A stretch of DNA of 64,000 nucleotides from Porphyrobacter sp. LM 6 (GCF_001720465.1 NZ_CP017113.1:868001-932000); one strand, 5' to 3'. Shown: positions 35,997 to 44,950, counted from the stretch's first letter. Numbers and translations are program-made. The notes: generated by a model from the letters alone, not told the origin.

Positions 35997-36968
35997 ATGG
36001 ATATGCGGACCGATCCGATCGCCTTGAGGGCGCTGCTGGTACACAATGGCGCGGTGCGCGAAATCGCAGCCGAAGAGGTGGCAGGCTTTGCCGGGCCGGG
36101 CTTCGTCTGGCTGCACGTCGATGGCGTGGGGCATGGCCAGCGCATGGATCTGCCGGGCTATGTCCCCGAAATGGCCGCAAGCGCGTTGCTGGCCGGCGAA
36201 ACCCGCCCGCGCTGCGACGAAGTGGATGATGCCGCCCTCATCAACCTGCGCGGTGCTGGCGAGCGTCCGACCGGTGACAGCGACGGGCTGGTCTCGATCC
36301 GCATCTGGGTCGAGGCGCGGCGTGTGACTTCGGTGAGCCGTCACCCGATGGCCGCGCTGGCCACGGTCGAGGCGGCGATGCGTTCGGGCCAGTTGCGCGA
36401 CGGGGGCGATTTCGTCTCGGTGCTGGCGCAGGCGATCAGCACCGAGCTTGATCCGCAGGTGGCCGATCTGGGCGACCGGCTCGATGAATGCGAAGCGATG
36501 CTCGATACCGGCGACATCTACGACATGCGCCGCCGGATCGCGCGGCTGCGCTCGCAGGCGATTGCGCTGCGGCGGTTCGTCGCGCCCGATCGCGATGCGC
36601 TGGGCGCGATGGCGCAACTACCCTTCGCTTGGATCAGCAAGGATGACCGGCTGCATCTGCGCGAGGCGGCGGACCGTTTCGCCCGCATGGCCGAAGAGCT
36701 GGAGGCGGTGCGCGAACGTGCGGCGCTGATCCACGAACAGCTCACCGATCTGCGCGCCGAGAAGGTCGACCAGCGCAGCCTCGCGATTGCGGTGGTGGCC
36801 TTCATTTTCCTGCCGCTGACCTTCATCACCGGGCTCCTGGGGATGAATGTCGAGGGCATCCCCTATGCGGGCGAGCCGTGGGCGTTCTGGGGTGTGTTCA
36901 GCCTGTGTCTGGCGATCACCCTGGTGATCGTGGGCTGGTTTTCGCGGCGCCACTGGCTCGGGGATTGA
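35997..36968 (+). CDS. CorA-family divalent cation transporter (ZntB-like)
   Basis: 323 aa. A long soluble N-terminal domain (about 1-255) with heptad-rich helices is followed by two membrane helices; the first ends in the GMN signature (ITGLLGMNVEGIP). The soluble sequence and the WLHVDG motif (about 38-43) are closer to ZntB-type zinc transporters than to Mg-specific CorA. ATG 35997 or ATG 36003 may be the start; neither has a clear ribosome site, and the frame is open far upstream in antisense to the peptidase. Confidence 0.85.
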   Translation: MDMRTDPIALRALLVHNGAVREIAAEEVAGFAGPGFVWLHVDGVGHGQRMDLPGYVPEMAASALLAGETRPRCDEVDDAALINLRGAGERPTGDSDGLVSIRIWVEARRVTSVSRHPMAALATVEAAMRSGQLRDGGDFVSVLAQAISTELDPQVADLGDRLDECEAMLDTGDIYDMRRRIARLRSQAIALRRFVAPDRDALGAMAQLPFAWISKDDRLHLREAADRFARMAEELEAVRERAALIHEQLTDLRAEKVDQRSLAIAVVAFIFLPLTFITGLLGMNVEGIPYAGEPWAFWGVFSLCLAITLVIVGWFSRRHWLGD

Positions 36969-37067
36969 GCCGGCTTGCGAGCAGGCTTGACCGGGCGGGC
37001 GTAATCGTGGCAGTGGCTCGCCCCGCCTAGAGGGTGCCTAGACCCCCTCCAGGTGCGCCTTGACCCC

Positions 37068-37085
37068 ATGTTCCACGTGGAACAT
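37068..37085. promoter_or_regulatory. parS-like centromere site
   Basis: TGTTCCACGTGGAACA at 37069-37084 is a perfect 16-bp palindrome, extended by one base pair on each side. It differs from the classical parS consensus (TGTTTCACGTGAAACA) only by symmetrical substitutions and equals the form known in pseudomonads. ParB spreads from such sites, and they usually lie in the origin-proximal part of the chromosome. No parA or parB gene is in the window, as expected for chromosomal parS sites away from the par operon. It lies 22 bases before the tRNA. Confidence 0.8.
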
Positions 37086-37105
37086 TCGCCGATAGCGGGG
37101 CCAAT

Positions 37106-37179
37106 GCGGGTGTAGCTCAATGGTAGAGCAGAAGCTTCCCAAGCTTACGACGAGGGTTCGATTCCCTTCACCCGCTCCA
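37106..37179 (+). tRNA. tRNA-Gly, anticodon CCC
   Basis: A 74-base cloverleaf. Acceptor GCGGGTG pairs with CACCCGC; the D stem is GCTC/GAGC; the anticodon loop TTCCCAA gives CCC; the T arm is GAGGG-TTCGATT-CCCTT; and CCA is encoded. The top pair of the anticodon stem (27-43) is G:A, the only mismatch. Its 3' 22 bases are the left attachment site of the genomic island, and the tRNA is restored intact by the insertion. Confidence 0.93.
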
Positions 37180-37180
37180 C
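37159..37180. repeat. attL: tRNA 3'-end copy of the direct repeat
   Basis: 22 bases, beginning CGATTCCCTTCACCC and ending CGCTCCAC, within the T arm and acceptor end of tRNA-Gly. Identical to 46827-46848. Flanking bases on both sides differ, so the repeat length is exact. Confidence 0.9.
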
Positions 37181-37292
37181 TTCCCTGTCCGCCAGCATCC
37201 ACATGCGTCTGGACAACTCCCTAAAGTCCAAGGTATTCAGCGGATATCGTGCCGCAAGCGTTCACTCGTTTCCGCATTTAGCCGTTGGCGAG

Positions 37293-37357
37293 TGGGGGTA
37301 TGGCTGGGGGTTCTAGCCAAAGCGGCCAACTCGATACCCCCACGCTTGGGGGTATCG
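37293..37357. promoter_or_regulatory. Recombinase arm-type repeats at the integrase end
   Basis: At 37293-37314 two TGGGGGT units occur 12 bases apart (TGGGGGTATGG then CTGGGGGTTCT). At 37332-37357 the same core recurs as an inverted repeat, CGATACCCCC and GGGGGTATCG around ACGCTT. A copy of the double unit lies near the other end of the island at 46750-46771. They are probably integrase or excisionase arm sites; the palindrome could also fold as a hairpin upstream of the integrase start. Confidence 0.6.
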
Positions 37358-37390
37358 CGGGGGCAAGCCCCGGAAAGGCTGGATGCTACT

Positions 37391-38581
37391 ATGGCGCTGA
37401 CAGACGTTGCGATCCGCAAGGCCAAGCCCGGTCCCAAGCCCGTCAAACTGGCGGATGGGGGCGGGATGCACCTGCTGATCACCCCAGCCGGGGGCAAGCT
37501 CTGGCGACTGAAATATCGAATTGATGGGCGCGAAAAGCTGCTGGCGATTGGGGCCTACCCCGAGATCAGTTTGGGCGAAGCGCGCCGCCGCCGCGAGGAA
37601 GCCCGCGAAATGATCGCTCTGGGCAAAGACCCATCGCGAGAAAAGCGGCGCGAAAAGCTGCGCTCTCGCATCCAAGCCGCCGATACGTTCAAGGCGATCA
37701 GCGATGAATTCTGCCAGAAGCGTAGGCGGGATGGACAGAAGGGCTGGGCACCGGCCACCGCCACTCGCAGCGAATATCTGCTGTCACTGGTGTGCGGTTC
37801 GATCGGCCACCTGCCTATCGGCGAAATCGAGCCGATGGACGTCCTGACAGCAATTCGCCGGATCGAAGGTAAGGGGAAGCTCGAAAGCGCGCGGCGCAGC
37901 TTGCAACTGGCGGGCGCTGTGTTTCGCTATGCCGTCGCCACCGCGCGGCTTGCGTCGGACCCTACCCGAGATTTGCGCGGCGCGCTTACCGCCCCCACCG
38001 TGACGCATTACGGCGCGATAACGGATCCCAAGAAGGTCGGCGAGTTGCTGCGCGCGATCGATGATTACGAGGGCAGCGGCATTACCAAGCTGGCCTTGCA
38101 GATTGCCCCCCACGTTTTCGTCCGCCCCGGCGAGCTGCGCCATGCCGAGTGGAGCGAGATTGATCTGGACGGGGCGCTCTGGATCATCCCGGCGGGCAAG
38201 ATGAAAATGCGCAAGCCGCACCATGTCCCCCTATCGCGGCAGACTGTAGAGCTGTTCCGGCAAGTCAGGGCAGTGACAGGGCCGACCGGCTACGTTTTCC
38301 CGTCCGTGCGCACCCGCACCCGCCCCATGAGCGAAAACACTATCAATGCCGGTTTGCGGCGGCTGGGCTATGCTACCGATGAAATGACCGCGCACGGCTT
38401 CCGCGCGATGGCCTCCACGCTTCTCAACGATAGCGGCAAATGGAACCCTGATGCGATCGAGCGCGCGCTGGCGCATGGCGACACCGACAAGGTGCGCGCG
38501 GCCTATCATCGCGGCGCGCATTGGGATGAACGGGTGGCGATGGCGCAATGGTGGAGCGATCATCTGGACCAGCTGCGCTAG
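37391..38581 (+). CDS. int: Tyrosine-type site-specific integrase (P4/DUF4102 type)
   Basis: 396 aa. The N-terminal DUF4102 domain (LTDVAIRKAKPGPKPVKLADG, about 3-23, here in two parts) is followed by a SAM-like core-binding domain (about 100-185) and the catalytic domain. Catalytic residues are Arg245 (VRPGELR), His335 and Arg338 (AHGFR), His362 and nucleophile Tyr372 (RAAYHR). It inserts and excises the island at the tRNA-Gly 3' end. ATG 37391 is the start; 33 codons upstream in frame overlap the arm repeats and are not domain-like. It looks intact, so the island may still be mobile. Confidence 0.92.
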   Translation: MALTDVAIRKAKPGPKPVKLADGGGMHLLITPAGGKLWRLKYRIDGREKLLAIGAYPEISLGEARRRREEAREMIALGKDPSREKRREKLRSRIQAADTFKAISDEFCQKRRRDGQKGWAPATATRSEYLLSLVCGSIGHLPIGEIEPMDVLTAIRRIEGKGKLESARRSLQLAGAVFRYAVATARLASDPTRDLRGALTAPTVTHYGAITDPKKVGELLRAIDDYEGSGITKLALQIAPHVFVRPGELRHAEWSEIDLDGALWIIPAGKMKMRKPHHVPLSRQTVELFRQVRAVTGPTGYVFPSVRTRTRPMSENTINAGLRRLGYATDEMTAHGFRAMASTLLNDSGKWNPDAIERALAHGDTDKVRAAYHRGAHWDERVAMAQWWSDHLDQLR

Positions 38582-38901
38582 GGCGGGGACGTGGTGCGGA
38601 TGTCCAACCGGACTTCGGGCTAAGCTGTGACGAACTATCGAAAAGCTTCTGGTGATCGGGGATGTGTTCGGAAGCATCGATAAGGTGCAACCTGCTTTGG
38701 CGAATTGCCAATCGCAACAGCAAATGCAGCTCCCGACCCAGACCCGGTCACTCCCGGCCACCGAGTTGAATGTCTGGTTCCGCCAAAATCCGCCACGCTG
38801 CTTTCAGGATCCCGGATCGGCCCTGCTCATGACCGATGATGGGTGGAAACCTGACTTTCGTCGTCGCAACCATCCCTAGACATATCTAGAATCGAACCGG
38901 G
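38582..38901. other. Gene-poor stretch between integrase and MarR gene
   Basis: 320 bases. The only plus-strand frame of note (38652-38879, 75 codons) is Gln/Pro-rich, has no ribosome site and no recognisable domain, so I do not call it. I see no hairpin terminator or repeat here; it is probably leftover DNA from earlier rearrangement of the island. Confidence 0.5.
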
Positions 38902-39375
38902 TTAATTGCGGTCCAAATTGTCCTGCATCGCGGCCAATAGCGCACTTAACTTGTCCAGCTCACCGATGTCCGTTCCGACAAGCAGGCGTCCGTAGACCGC
39001 GTCGGCCTCGGCTCTAAGCTTCGGTAATAGCTCAACCGCAGCAGGCATAAGGTGGATGTGCCATACGCGCCGGTCGTTCACCGCGCTACGTCGCTCAACG
39101 AGCGACAGTTCTTCAAGCCTGTCAATGGCCTGACCAACGCTTGCTCGCTCCAGCTCAAGCTCCCGGGCAAGTTCGGTTTGCGTCATGCCCGGCGTTCGAT
39201 AAAGATATGCCAATGCGCGCCATTGGGTGCGGGTGAGCCCGAATTGTTCGAAGGACGTATCGAATGTGCGTCGCAGCCGGCGCGTCACCTCTTCCATAAG
39301 AAAGACGAGCCGATCCGTGTCGGTCAGAAAATTCGCAGCGGTTTTATCTGCAGCCTGATCCGAGCGCGTTACCAT
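38902..39375 (-). CDS. MarR-family transcriptional regulator
   Basis: 157 aa. Winged helix-turn-helix with LTRTQWRALAYLYRTPG (about 47-63), recognition region TQTELARELELERASVGQAI (about 65-84) and the wing DRRVWHIHLM. MarR proteins bind palindromes as dimers and are released by small aromatic or lipophilic ligands. It is divergent from the hydrolase-thioesterase-RND operon with a perfect palindrome between them, so it almost certainly controls that operon and itself. GGAAG precedes the start codon. Confidence 0.9.
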   Translation of the reverse strand: MVTRSDQAADKTAANFLTDTDRLVFLMEEVTRRLRRTFDTSFEQFGLTRTQWRALAYLYRTPGMTQTELARELELERASVGQAIDRLEELSLVERRSAVNDRRVWHIHLMPAAVELLPKLRAEADAVYGRLLVGTDIGELDKLSALLAAMQDNLDRN

Positions 39376-39413
39376 GATCCGGTCATAGCTTCCCCAAAAC
39401 GAGAATAAAGATA

Positions 39414-39441
39414 TTTACTGTAAGGCACCTTACAGTATACC
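39414..39441 (+). promoter_or_regulatory. Operator palindrome within the promoter of the hydrolase-RND operon
   Basis: TACTGTAAGG (39416-39425) and CCTTACAGTA (39428-39437) are exact inverted 10-base arms around CA. A plausible -35 (TTTACT, 39414-39419) and -10 (TATACC, 39436-39441) with 16-base spacing bracket it, so a bound MarR dimer would block RNA polymerase. Transcription would start only about 2 bases before ATG 39450, suggesting a leaderless first gene. The same site lies about 40 bases before the MarR start on the other strand. Confidence 0.75.
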
Positions 39442-39449
39442 GAATTGCT

Positions 39450-40337
39450 ATGGCCACAATACCAACCAGCATCAAGGGAGCCGGCGGCATCGAACTCGCC
39501 GCCGAGATCACCGGCGCGCCTGACGCGATGCCGGTCTTGCTCGCTCACGGAGGTGGACAGACCCGGAGAGCGTGGAAGCGCGTCACGAGCGATCTTGCCG
39601 ATGCCGGGTTCTGCGCAATTGCTTTTGACATGCGTGGCCATGGCGACAGCGCGTGGTCGGATACCGGCGCATATGAGATACGTCACTTTGCGGCCGATCT
39701 TGTCGCGGTCGCATCCCAAATGGATCGCAAGCCCGCGCTGGTCGGGGCATCGCTTGGTGGGCTGGCAGGGTTGCTTGCTGAAGGAGAGCTCGCCCAAGGC
39801 AGCTTCGCGTCGCTCACATTGGTGGATGTCGCACCGCGCATGGAGCCAGAGGGCGTAATGCGGGTCGTGGGCTTCATGGAACAGCATGTCGAAACCGGCT
39901 TTGCGTCACCTGATGAAGCGGCGGAAGTTATCGCACGCTACATGCCACATCGCGGTAAGCGCGGCGCTGGCGCTGGCCTGCGCCATTATCTCCGGCAAAA
40001 GGATGATGGCCGCTTTTACTGGCACTGGGATCCAGCGTTCATCCGCAACATCATGGCCGCCAAACGGAGCAATCCCGAAAATCAGGAGCATCAGTTTCAG
40101 GAACTCAGCCACGCGGCGGCCAGTCTGGATCTTCCGCTTCATCTCATTCGCGGCGCGGCGAGCGACCTTGTTTCCGAAGAAGCCGTTGTACACCTGCGTC
40201 AAGTCGCTCCCCATGCGGAATATACCGACATCGCAGACGCCACCCATATGGTCGTGGGCGATGCCAATGATGCATTTTCGAATGCAATCCTCGTTTTTCT
40301 GAATCGCCACCACGGCCCGGCAGGATTGGGGCAATGA
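39450..40337 (+). CDS. Alpha/beta-fold hydrolase
   Basis: 295 aa. Catalytic triad candidates are Ser101 in GASLGG, Asp239 and His266 in DATHMVVG; the oxyanion region LLAHGGGQTRRAW is at 30-42. Members with this layout include esterases, haloperoxidase-like enzymes and lactonases; the substrate is not evident. First gene of the MarR-controlled operon, overlapping the thioesterase by ATGA (40334-40337). Being coupled to an efflux pump suggests it breaks down or modifies the compound the pump exports or the MarR senses. That link is inference. Confidence 0.85.
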   Translation: MATIPTSIKGAGGIELAAEITGAPDAMPVLLAHGGGQTRRAWKRVTSDLADAGFCAIAFDMRGHGDSAWSDTGAYEIRHFAADLVAVASQMDRKPALVGASLGGLAGLLAEGELAQGSFASLTLVDVAPRMEPEGVMRVVGFMEQHVETGFASPDEAAEVIARYMPHRGKRGAGAGLRHYLRQKDDGRFYWHWDPAFIRNIMAAKRSNPENQEHQFQELSHAAASLDLPLHLIRGAASDLVSEEAVVHLRQVAPHAEYTDIADATHMVVGDANDAFSNAILVFLNRHHGPAGLGQ

Positions 40338-40747
40338 GCGAACAGCCAATGGTGCTTGACCGGGCGGGCTTGCAAGACATGCTCGACATTGCGCCCTTCC
40401 ATCAATGGCTCGGCCTGAAAATCCAATCCTGCTCGGAAGACGGGCTTGAACTCACGATGCCCTGGCACGAGGAAATCGTCTCCAACCCTGTGCTTGGCGC
40501 GGCGCATGGCGGCGTGCTTGCGGCGCTGATCGATCTCACAGGCCTTTACGCTTTGGTTATACTGGGCACCCGGGCCACGGCCACGGCCGACCTCAGGGTC
40601 GATTATCATCGGCCCGCGACCGCTGGCCCGCTCATTGCGCGTGGACAGGTTGTCAAAACCGGACGTCAGATCAGTGTCGCCGAAGCCCGCATTTTTGGGC
40701 CTGACGACAAACTTTTGGCGAGCGGCAGAGGCGCCTACATATGCTAG
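40334..40747 (+). CDS. PaaI-family hotdog-fold thioesterase
   Basis: 137 aa, full hotdog domain with the AAHGGVLAALID motif (56-67; His58-Gly-Gly) and the VDYHRPA strand typical of PaaI/YbgC-type acyl-CoA thioesterases. It would release acids, often aromatic or medium-chain, from CoA. The start overlaps the hydrolase stop, and its last 7 bases overlap the RND adaptor start, so the four genes are tightly coupled. Confidence 0.88.
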   Translation: MSEQPMVLDRAGLQDMLDIAPFHQWLGLKIQSCSEDGLELTMPWHEEIVSNPVLGAAHGGVLAALIDLTGLYALVILGTRATATADLRVDYHRPATAGPLIARGQVVKTGRQISVAEARIFGPDDKLLASGRGAYIC

Positions 40748-41853
40748 TTCGCCTTTCTGTGCCTGCGTTGATAGCCGTCGCTCTGTTGCTGCCTGCCTGT
40801 TCAGGCGGCGAGGCTGAGGACCAGACCGCAAAAGAAGCACCGCAAGGCCCGCGTGAGGTTCAGACATCGATCGCCCAGACCGAATTGCTCACCGAGCCGG
40901 TGAAAGCATTCGGAACTATCGCTGCCAAACAAAGCAGTGCAATCGGAGCGCTCACCGAAGGCCCGGTCGAGCGGATCTTTGTGAAAGTCGGTGACAGGGT
41001 GTCACGCGGACAGCCGCTCTTTCGTATCAGACAAGCCGACTATCAGCGGAACGTTGCAGAGGCACAAGCTGCGGTCGATCTTGCGAATGCTCAAGCGATT
41101 GAAGCCGAACGGCGCTATGAACGCGTGATAGCTCTTGCGCCGAAGGGTTTCGTTTCTAAAGCGCAGGTCGATGCGGTTGAGACCCAGCTTGCCGTCGCGC
41201 GCGCGCAAAAGGCGCAGGCGGTTGCCGCACTCGGCACCGCGCAGCAAGCCCTGAGTGATACGATTACCCGCGCTCCTTATGACGGCGTCGTGACCGCGCG
41301 CCTGGTCGATGAAGGAGTCTATCTCAACAATCGATTCTCGGGAGGCGGCCAGTCGGCGGCCCTTCAATTGCAGGAGCTCGGCACCGTCGCGGCGATTGTC
41401 AACGCGCCGCAGGAATATGTCGACATGCTGCGGCGAGACATGCCCGCGCGCGTTTTCATCGAAGGGTTCGACGCGCCGTTCGAGAGCATCGTCTACATCA
41501 TCAACAACCGGGTCGACCCTGAAAGCCGGATGGTCGAATTGCGGCTGCCGATAGCCAATCCGAACTACCGGATTAGCTCCGGCCTTGCAGCGCGAGCCGA
41601 GATCCAGATCCCGCCGGAGCCAGCCATCATTCTGCCCCGAACGGCAATTCTCGGCGACAGCTCCGCCGCCCATCTTTTTATCATCCGTGATGGCAAGGCT
41701 GAGCGCCGCGAGGTCAGGTTCGACAGCATCGACCTCGACAGGGTGCGGCTACGGTCAGGCCTGACCGCAGGCGAGGAAGTGATCATCGATCCTCCGGCAA
41801 CCTTGCGCGACGGCGAGCAGGTCAAGCCGCGCCGCACGACCGGCGAGAAGTAA
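40741..41853 (+). CDS. RND efflux periplasmic adaptor (membrane fusion) lipoprotein
   Basis: 370 aa. The N-terminal signal has a lipobox LLPAC (Cys20), so it is probably lipid-anchored. There follow a biotinyl-lipoyl half motif (GPVERIFVKVGDRVSRG, about 77-93), a coiled-coil hairpin (about 100-155), the second half (APYDGVVTARLVDEG) and the beta-barrel. It links the RND pump downstream to an outer-membrane channel. No TolC-type gene is in the island, so a host channel must be used. Confidence 0.92.
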   Translation: MLVRLSVPALIAVALLLPACSGGEAEDQTAKEAPQGPREVQTSIAQTELLTEPVKAFGTIAAKQSSAIGALTEGPVERIFVKVGDRVSRGQPLFRIRQADYQRNVAEAQAAVDLANAQAIEAERRYERVIALAPKGFVSKAQVDAVETQLAVARAQKAQAVAALGTAQQALSDTITRAPYDGVVTARLVDEGVYLNNRFSGGGQSAALQLQELGTVAAIVNAPQEYVDMLRRDMPARVFIEGFDAPFESIVYIINNRVDPESRMVELRLPIANPNYRISSGLAARAEIQIPPEPAIILPRTAILGDSSAAHLFIIRDGKAERREVRFDSIDLDRVRLRSGLTAGEEVIIDPPATLRDGEQVKPRRTTGEK

Positions 41854-41854
41854 T

Positions 41855-44800
41855 ATGTGGCTGGCCGACGTTTCGATCAGGCGTCCGGTCTTTGCGACGA
41901 TGCTGATAGTCTCGCTCGTCGTGCTTGGCCTTGTTTCCTTCGGTCGCCTCGGAGTCGATCTGTTTCCCGAAGTCGAATTCCCCTACGTGTCGGTAACCAC
42001 CACACTGCCCGGCGCGTCGCCTGGGACGATCGAGACAGAAGTCACCGATATCGTCGAAGAGCAGCTCAACACCATCGCGGGCCTGCGTCAGATGCGTTCT
42101 GTCAGCGCCGAAGGGGTGAGCATCGTCAATCTCGAGTTTGAGCTCGAACAGGACGCCGACCTCATGGCCCAGGAAGTCCGTGACAAGATGTCGCGGCTTG
42201 GTGCTGATCTGCCCGCCGATGCGGAGCCGCCGGTGATCGAAAAGGTTGATCCCGACGCTGCGCCTATCCTGTCAGTTCTCTTGTCCGGCGATATGCCGAT
42301 CCGCGATCTGACCACCTTTGCGGACGAGGACGTGAAGGAACGATTGCAGCGCGTTCCGGGGGTCGGCTCGGTCGAACTGGTCGGAGGGCGCGAACGCGAA
42401 ATGCGCATATGGCTGGATGCGTCCGCCATGCGTGCACGCGGCATAACGGCAGACGATGTGCTCTCGGCAATCCAGCGTGAAAACGCGGAGCTTCCGGGCG
42501 GAAGGCTGGTGACGGAGGGGCGGACACGCCAATTCGGCATCCGCACACTCGCCGAAGCGGCGAGCGCAGCCGAGTTCGCGAGGATTCCGATTGCCTATCG
42601 CCCGAATGGCCAGACCGTCCGTATAGGCGATGTCGGCCGCGTCGAAGATTCGGTCGAAGATGAAACCAGCTATGCGCAGCTCGATGGCAAGCCTGGTGTG
42701 GTGCTCGAAGTGCGCAAACAGAGTGGTGAAAACACCGTCGCAGTCGCAGAGCAGATCCGGGCCGCAATCGACGACATAAGCGCAAGCGCACCGGATGGGG
42801 TCGAACTCGTTATCGCACGCGATACATCGCGCTTCATCGAACAGGCAATCGGGGACGTGCTGTTCGATCTTGTCATCGCGGTGTTGCTGGTGGTGGCCGT
42901 AACCTTTCTGTTCCTGTTGAGCTGGCGCGCGACGATCATCGTTCTACTCGCCATTCCGACCTCGATCGTTTCCACCTTCGTCGCATTCGCCGCATTTGAT
43001 TTCACCATCAACATGATCACCCTGCTGGCACTCACTGTGGCGATTGGTCTGTTGGTGGATGATGCCATCGTGGTGGTAGAAGCAGTCCAGAATGATGTCG
43101 ATGCCGGCGTGGATGCAACCGAGGCGGCACATGCGGCAACCAAGCGCGTCGCACTGGCGGTGCTGGCAGGCACATTTGCAACGCTGGCGGTCTTCGTGCC
43201 GATCGCCTTCATGGAGGGCATCGTCGGGCGTTTCTTCTTCCAATATGGATTGGCGATCGTGTTTTCCGTCAGCGTTTCGATGCTGGTTGCCTTCACGTTG
43301 ACGCCAGCCCTGTCGGCCCGATTGCTGCGCCCGGAACATCCGGAAGATGGCTGGCTGGGACGTATAGAGCGATTTCATGTGGGGATGCGCTTGCGCTACG
43401 AACGACTCGTCAGCTGGGCAATTGGCAGACGGTATGTGGTGCTCGCCGGCGCTCTGGCGAGCGTTCTTGTCGGCGGATTTTTTGCCGGGCTTGTGCCGAG
43501 CACATTTATGTCCACCACTGACCGGTCGGAATTTCTCGCAACGGTCAAACTGCCCCTAAGCACAGGGATCACCGGAGCGCGGGATGCAGCCCAGCAAGCT
43601 GATGTCATCCTGCGTGAAAACCCGGAGGTCGAACTGGTGTTTGCGAGCGCGGGAAGCGGCACGAATCCCAAGGTCAACGAAATCGATATCTATGTCGGGC
43701 TGACCCCCAAGCGGACCCGTGACCTGTCGCAAGATGACCTGATGACCTTCGCGCGCGACGCCCTTGGTGAAGGTGTCGCCGGAGCGCGCGAGGTATCTGT
43801 GGCGGAGGTTCCCTGGGTGTCCGGCGGAGGTGTTGGGCAAGCTGCCATCGAGCTTATCATCACCGGAAGTGATACTGCGGCGATCAACGATTATGCCCAA
43901 TGGCTACAAGGTGAACTCGCCGCCCGGCCCGATTTCGTCGACGTCCGCTCCACCTATGAGGGCGGCCGACCCGAATTGCAGATCGTGCTTGATCGTGACC
44001 GCGCAGCGGACCTCGGTATATCCGCTCGCAGCCTTGCCGCGGCCTCCCGCACACTGGTCGGAGGCAGTGATGCGGGAACGTTCGAAGCCGACGGGCGGCG
44101 CTATGATGTCCGCGTGCGCCTCGACGAAATTAATCGGCAGACCCTCGCGGATGTTCAGGCACTGCCACTCAGAACCGGACAAGGCACGCTGGTCGATCTG
44201 GCAGCAATCGCCGATGTCGAAGTGGCATTAAGCGCCGCGGAGATCGACCGTATTGATCGATCGCGCCAGATTTCAGTGCAGGCGAATACAGCCCCCGGCG
44301 TAGCGCTGAGCGTCGCGGTTACGAAGGTCGAGAACCTCCTTGCGTCAAACCCGCCGCCGCCTGGACTTTCGATCCAGACCGAGGGCACAGCGCGAAGACT
44401 GGCCGAGACGGGGCAGGCAATTGTCTTCGCGTTCGCCCTGGCAATCGTGGCGCTCTACATCGTCCTGGCAAGCCAGTTTAACAGCTTCGGGCAGCCGATC
44501 ATCATCATGCTCACCGCGCCCCTTTCCTTTTCAGGAGCCTATTTTCTCATGTGGGCAGGAGGACAGGAAATGAGCCTGTTTGCTCAGATCGGCATGATTG
44601 CACTGATGGGGATTGTGATGAAGAATGGCATCCTTCTGGTCGATCTCGCCAACCAGTATCGGGACGCAGGCATGGATCCCGCCTCGGCGATGCGCAAGGC
44701 AGCGCCCGAACGCCTGCGACCCGTCCTGATGACAGCGCTGGCGGCAATCTTCGGGATGCTGCCGGTTGCGCTTGCTCAATCGGATGCAGCTGAATGGCGC

Positions 44801-44950
44801 AATTCAATGGGATTTATCATCATCGGCGGATTGACCACTTCCACATTCTTAACGTTGCTGGTTGTGCCAGCCGCTTACTCTGCGGCGGGTGATCTGAGAG
44901 GCCTAGCTGGGCGTTTTCGCACCGTGGCTCGAGACAGGCTGCATCGCTGA
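41855..44950 (+). CDS. RND-family efflux pump inner-membrane transporter (HAE1/AcrB-like)
   Basis: 1031 aa, standard size with 12 helices and two large periplasmic loops. It begins VSIRRPVFATMLIVSLVVLG; the proton-relay Asp pair is in LLVDDAIVVVEAV (helix 4, near residue 395), and the second half has GIVMKNGILLVDLANQ. It exports lipophilic compounds using the proton gradient. The start is 1 base after the adaptor stop. A 6-bp GC hairpin (44958-44973) follows the stop codon but lacks a T tract. Substrates are unknown; the sequence is closer to the multidrug class than to heavy-metal pumps. Confidence 0.93.
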   Translation: MWLADVSIRRPVFATMLIVSLVVLGLVSFGRLGVDLFPEVEFPYVSVTTTLPGASPGTIETEVTDIVEEQLNTIAGLRQMRSVSAEGVSIVNLEFELEQDADLMAQEVRDKMSRLGADLPADAEPPVIEKVDPDAAPILSVLLSGDMPIRDLTTFADEDVKERLQRVPGVGSVELVGGREREMRIWLDASAMRARGITADDVLSAIQRENAELPGGRLVTEGRTRQFGIRTLAEAASAAEFARIPIAYRPNGQTVRIGDVGRVEDSVEDETSYAQLDGKPGVVLEVRKQSGENTVAVAEQIRAAIDDISASAPDGVELVIARDTSRFIEQAIGDVLFDLVIAVLLVVAVTFLFLLSWRATIIVLLAIPTSIVSTFVAFAAFDFTINMITLLALTVAIGLLVDDAIVVVEAVQNDVDAGVDATEAAHAATKRVALAVLAGTFATLAVFVPIAFMEGIVGRFFFQYGLAIVFSVSVSMLVAFTLTPALSARLLRPEHPEDGWLGRIERFHVGMRLRYERLVSWAIGRRYVVLAGALASVLVGGFFAGLVPSTFMSTTDRSEFLATVKLPLSTGITGARDAAQQADVILRENPEVELVFASAGSGTNPKVNEIDIYVGLTPKRTRDLSQDDLMTFARDALGEGVAGAREVSVAEVPWVSGGGVGQAAIELIITGSDTAAINDYAQWLQGELAARPDFVDVRSTYEGGRPELQIVLDRDRAADLGISARSLAAASRTLVGGSDAGTFEADGRRYDVRVRLDEINRQTLADVQALPLRTGQGTLVDLAAIADVEVALSAAEIDRIDRSRQISVQANTAPGVALSVAVTKVENLLASNPPPPGLSIQTEGTARRLAETGQAIVFAFALAIVALYIVLASQFNSFGQPIIIMLTAPLSFSGAYFLMWAGGQEMSLFAQIGMIALMGIVMKNGILLVDLANQYRDAGMDPASAMRKAAPERLRPVLMTALAAIFGMLPVALAQSDAAEWRNSMGFIIIGGLTTSTFLTLLVVPAAYSAAGDLRGLAGRFRTVARDRLHR

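Noticed and set aside
38652..38879. Possible 75-aa gene after the integrase.
   Set aside because: No ribosome site, no domain, and Gln/Pro-rich; not supportable.
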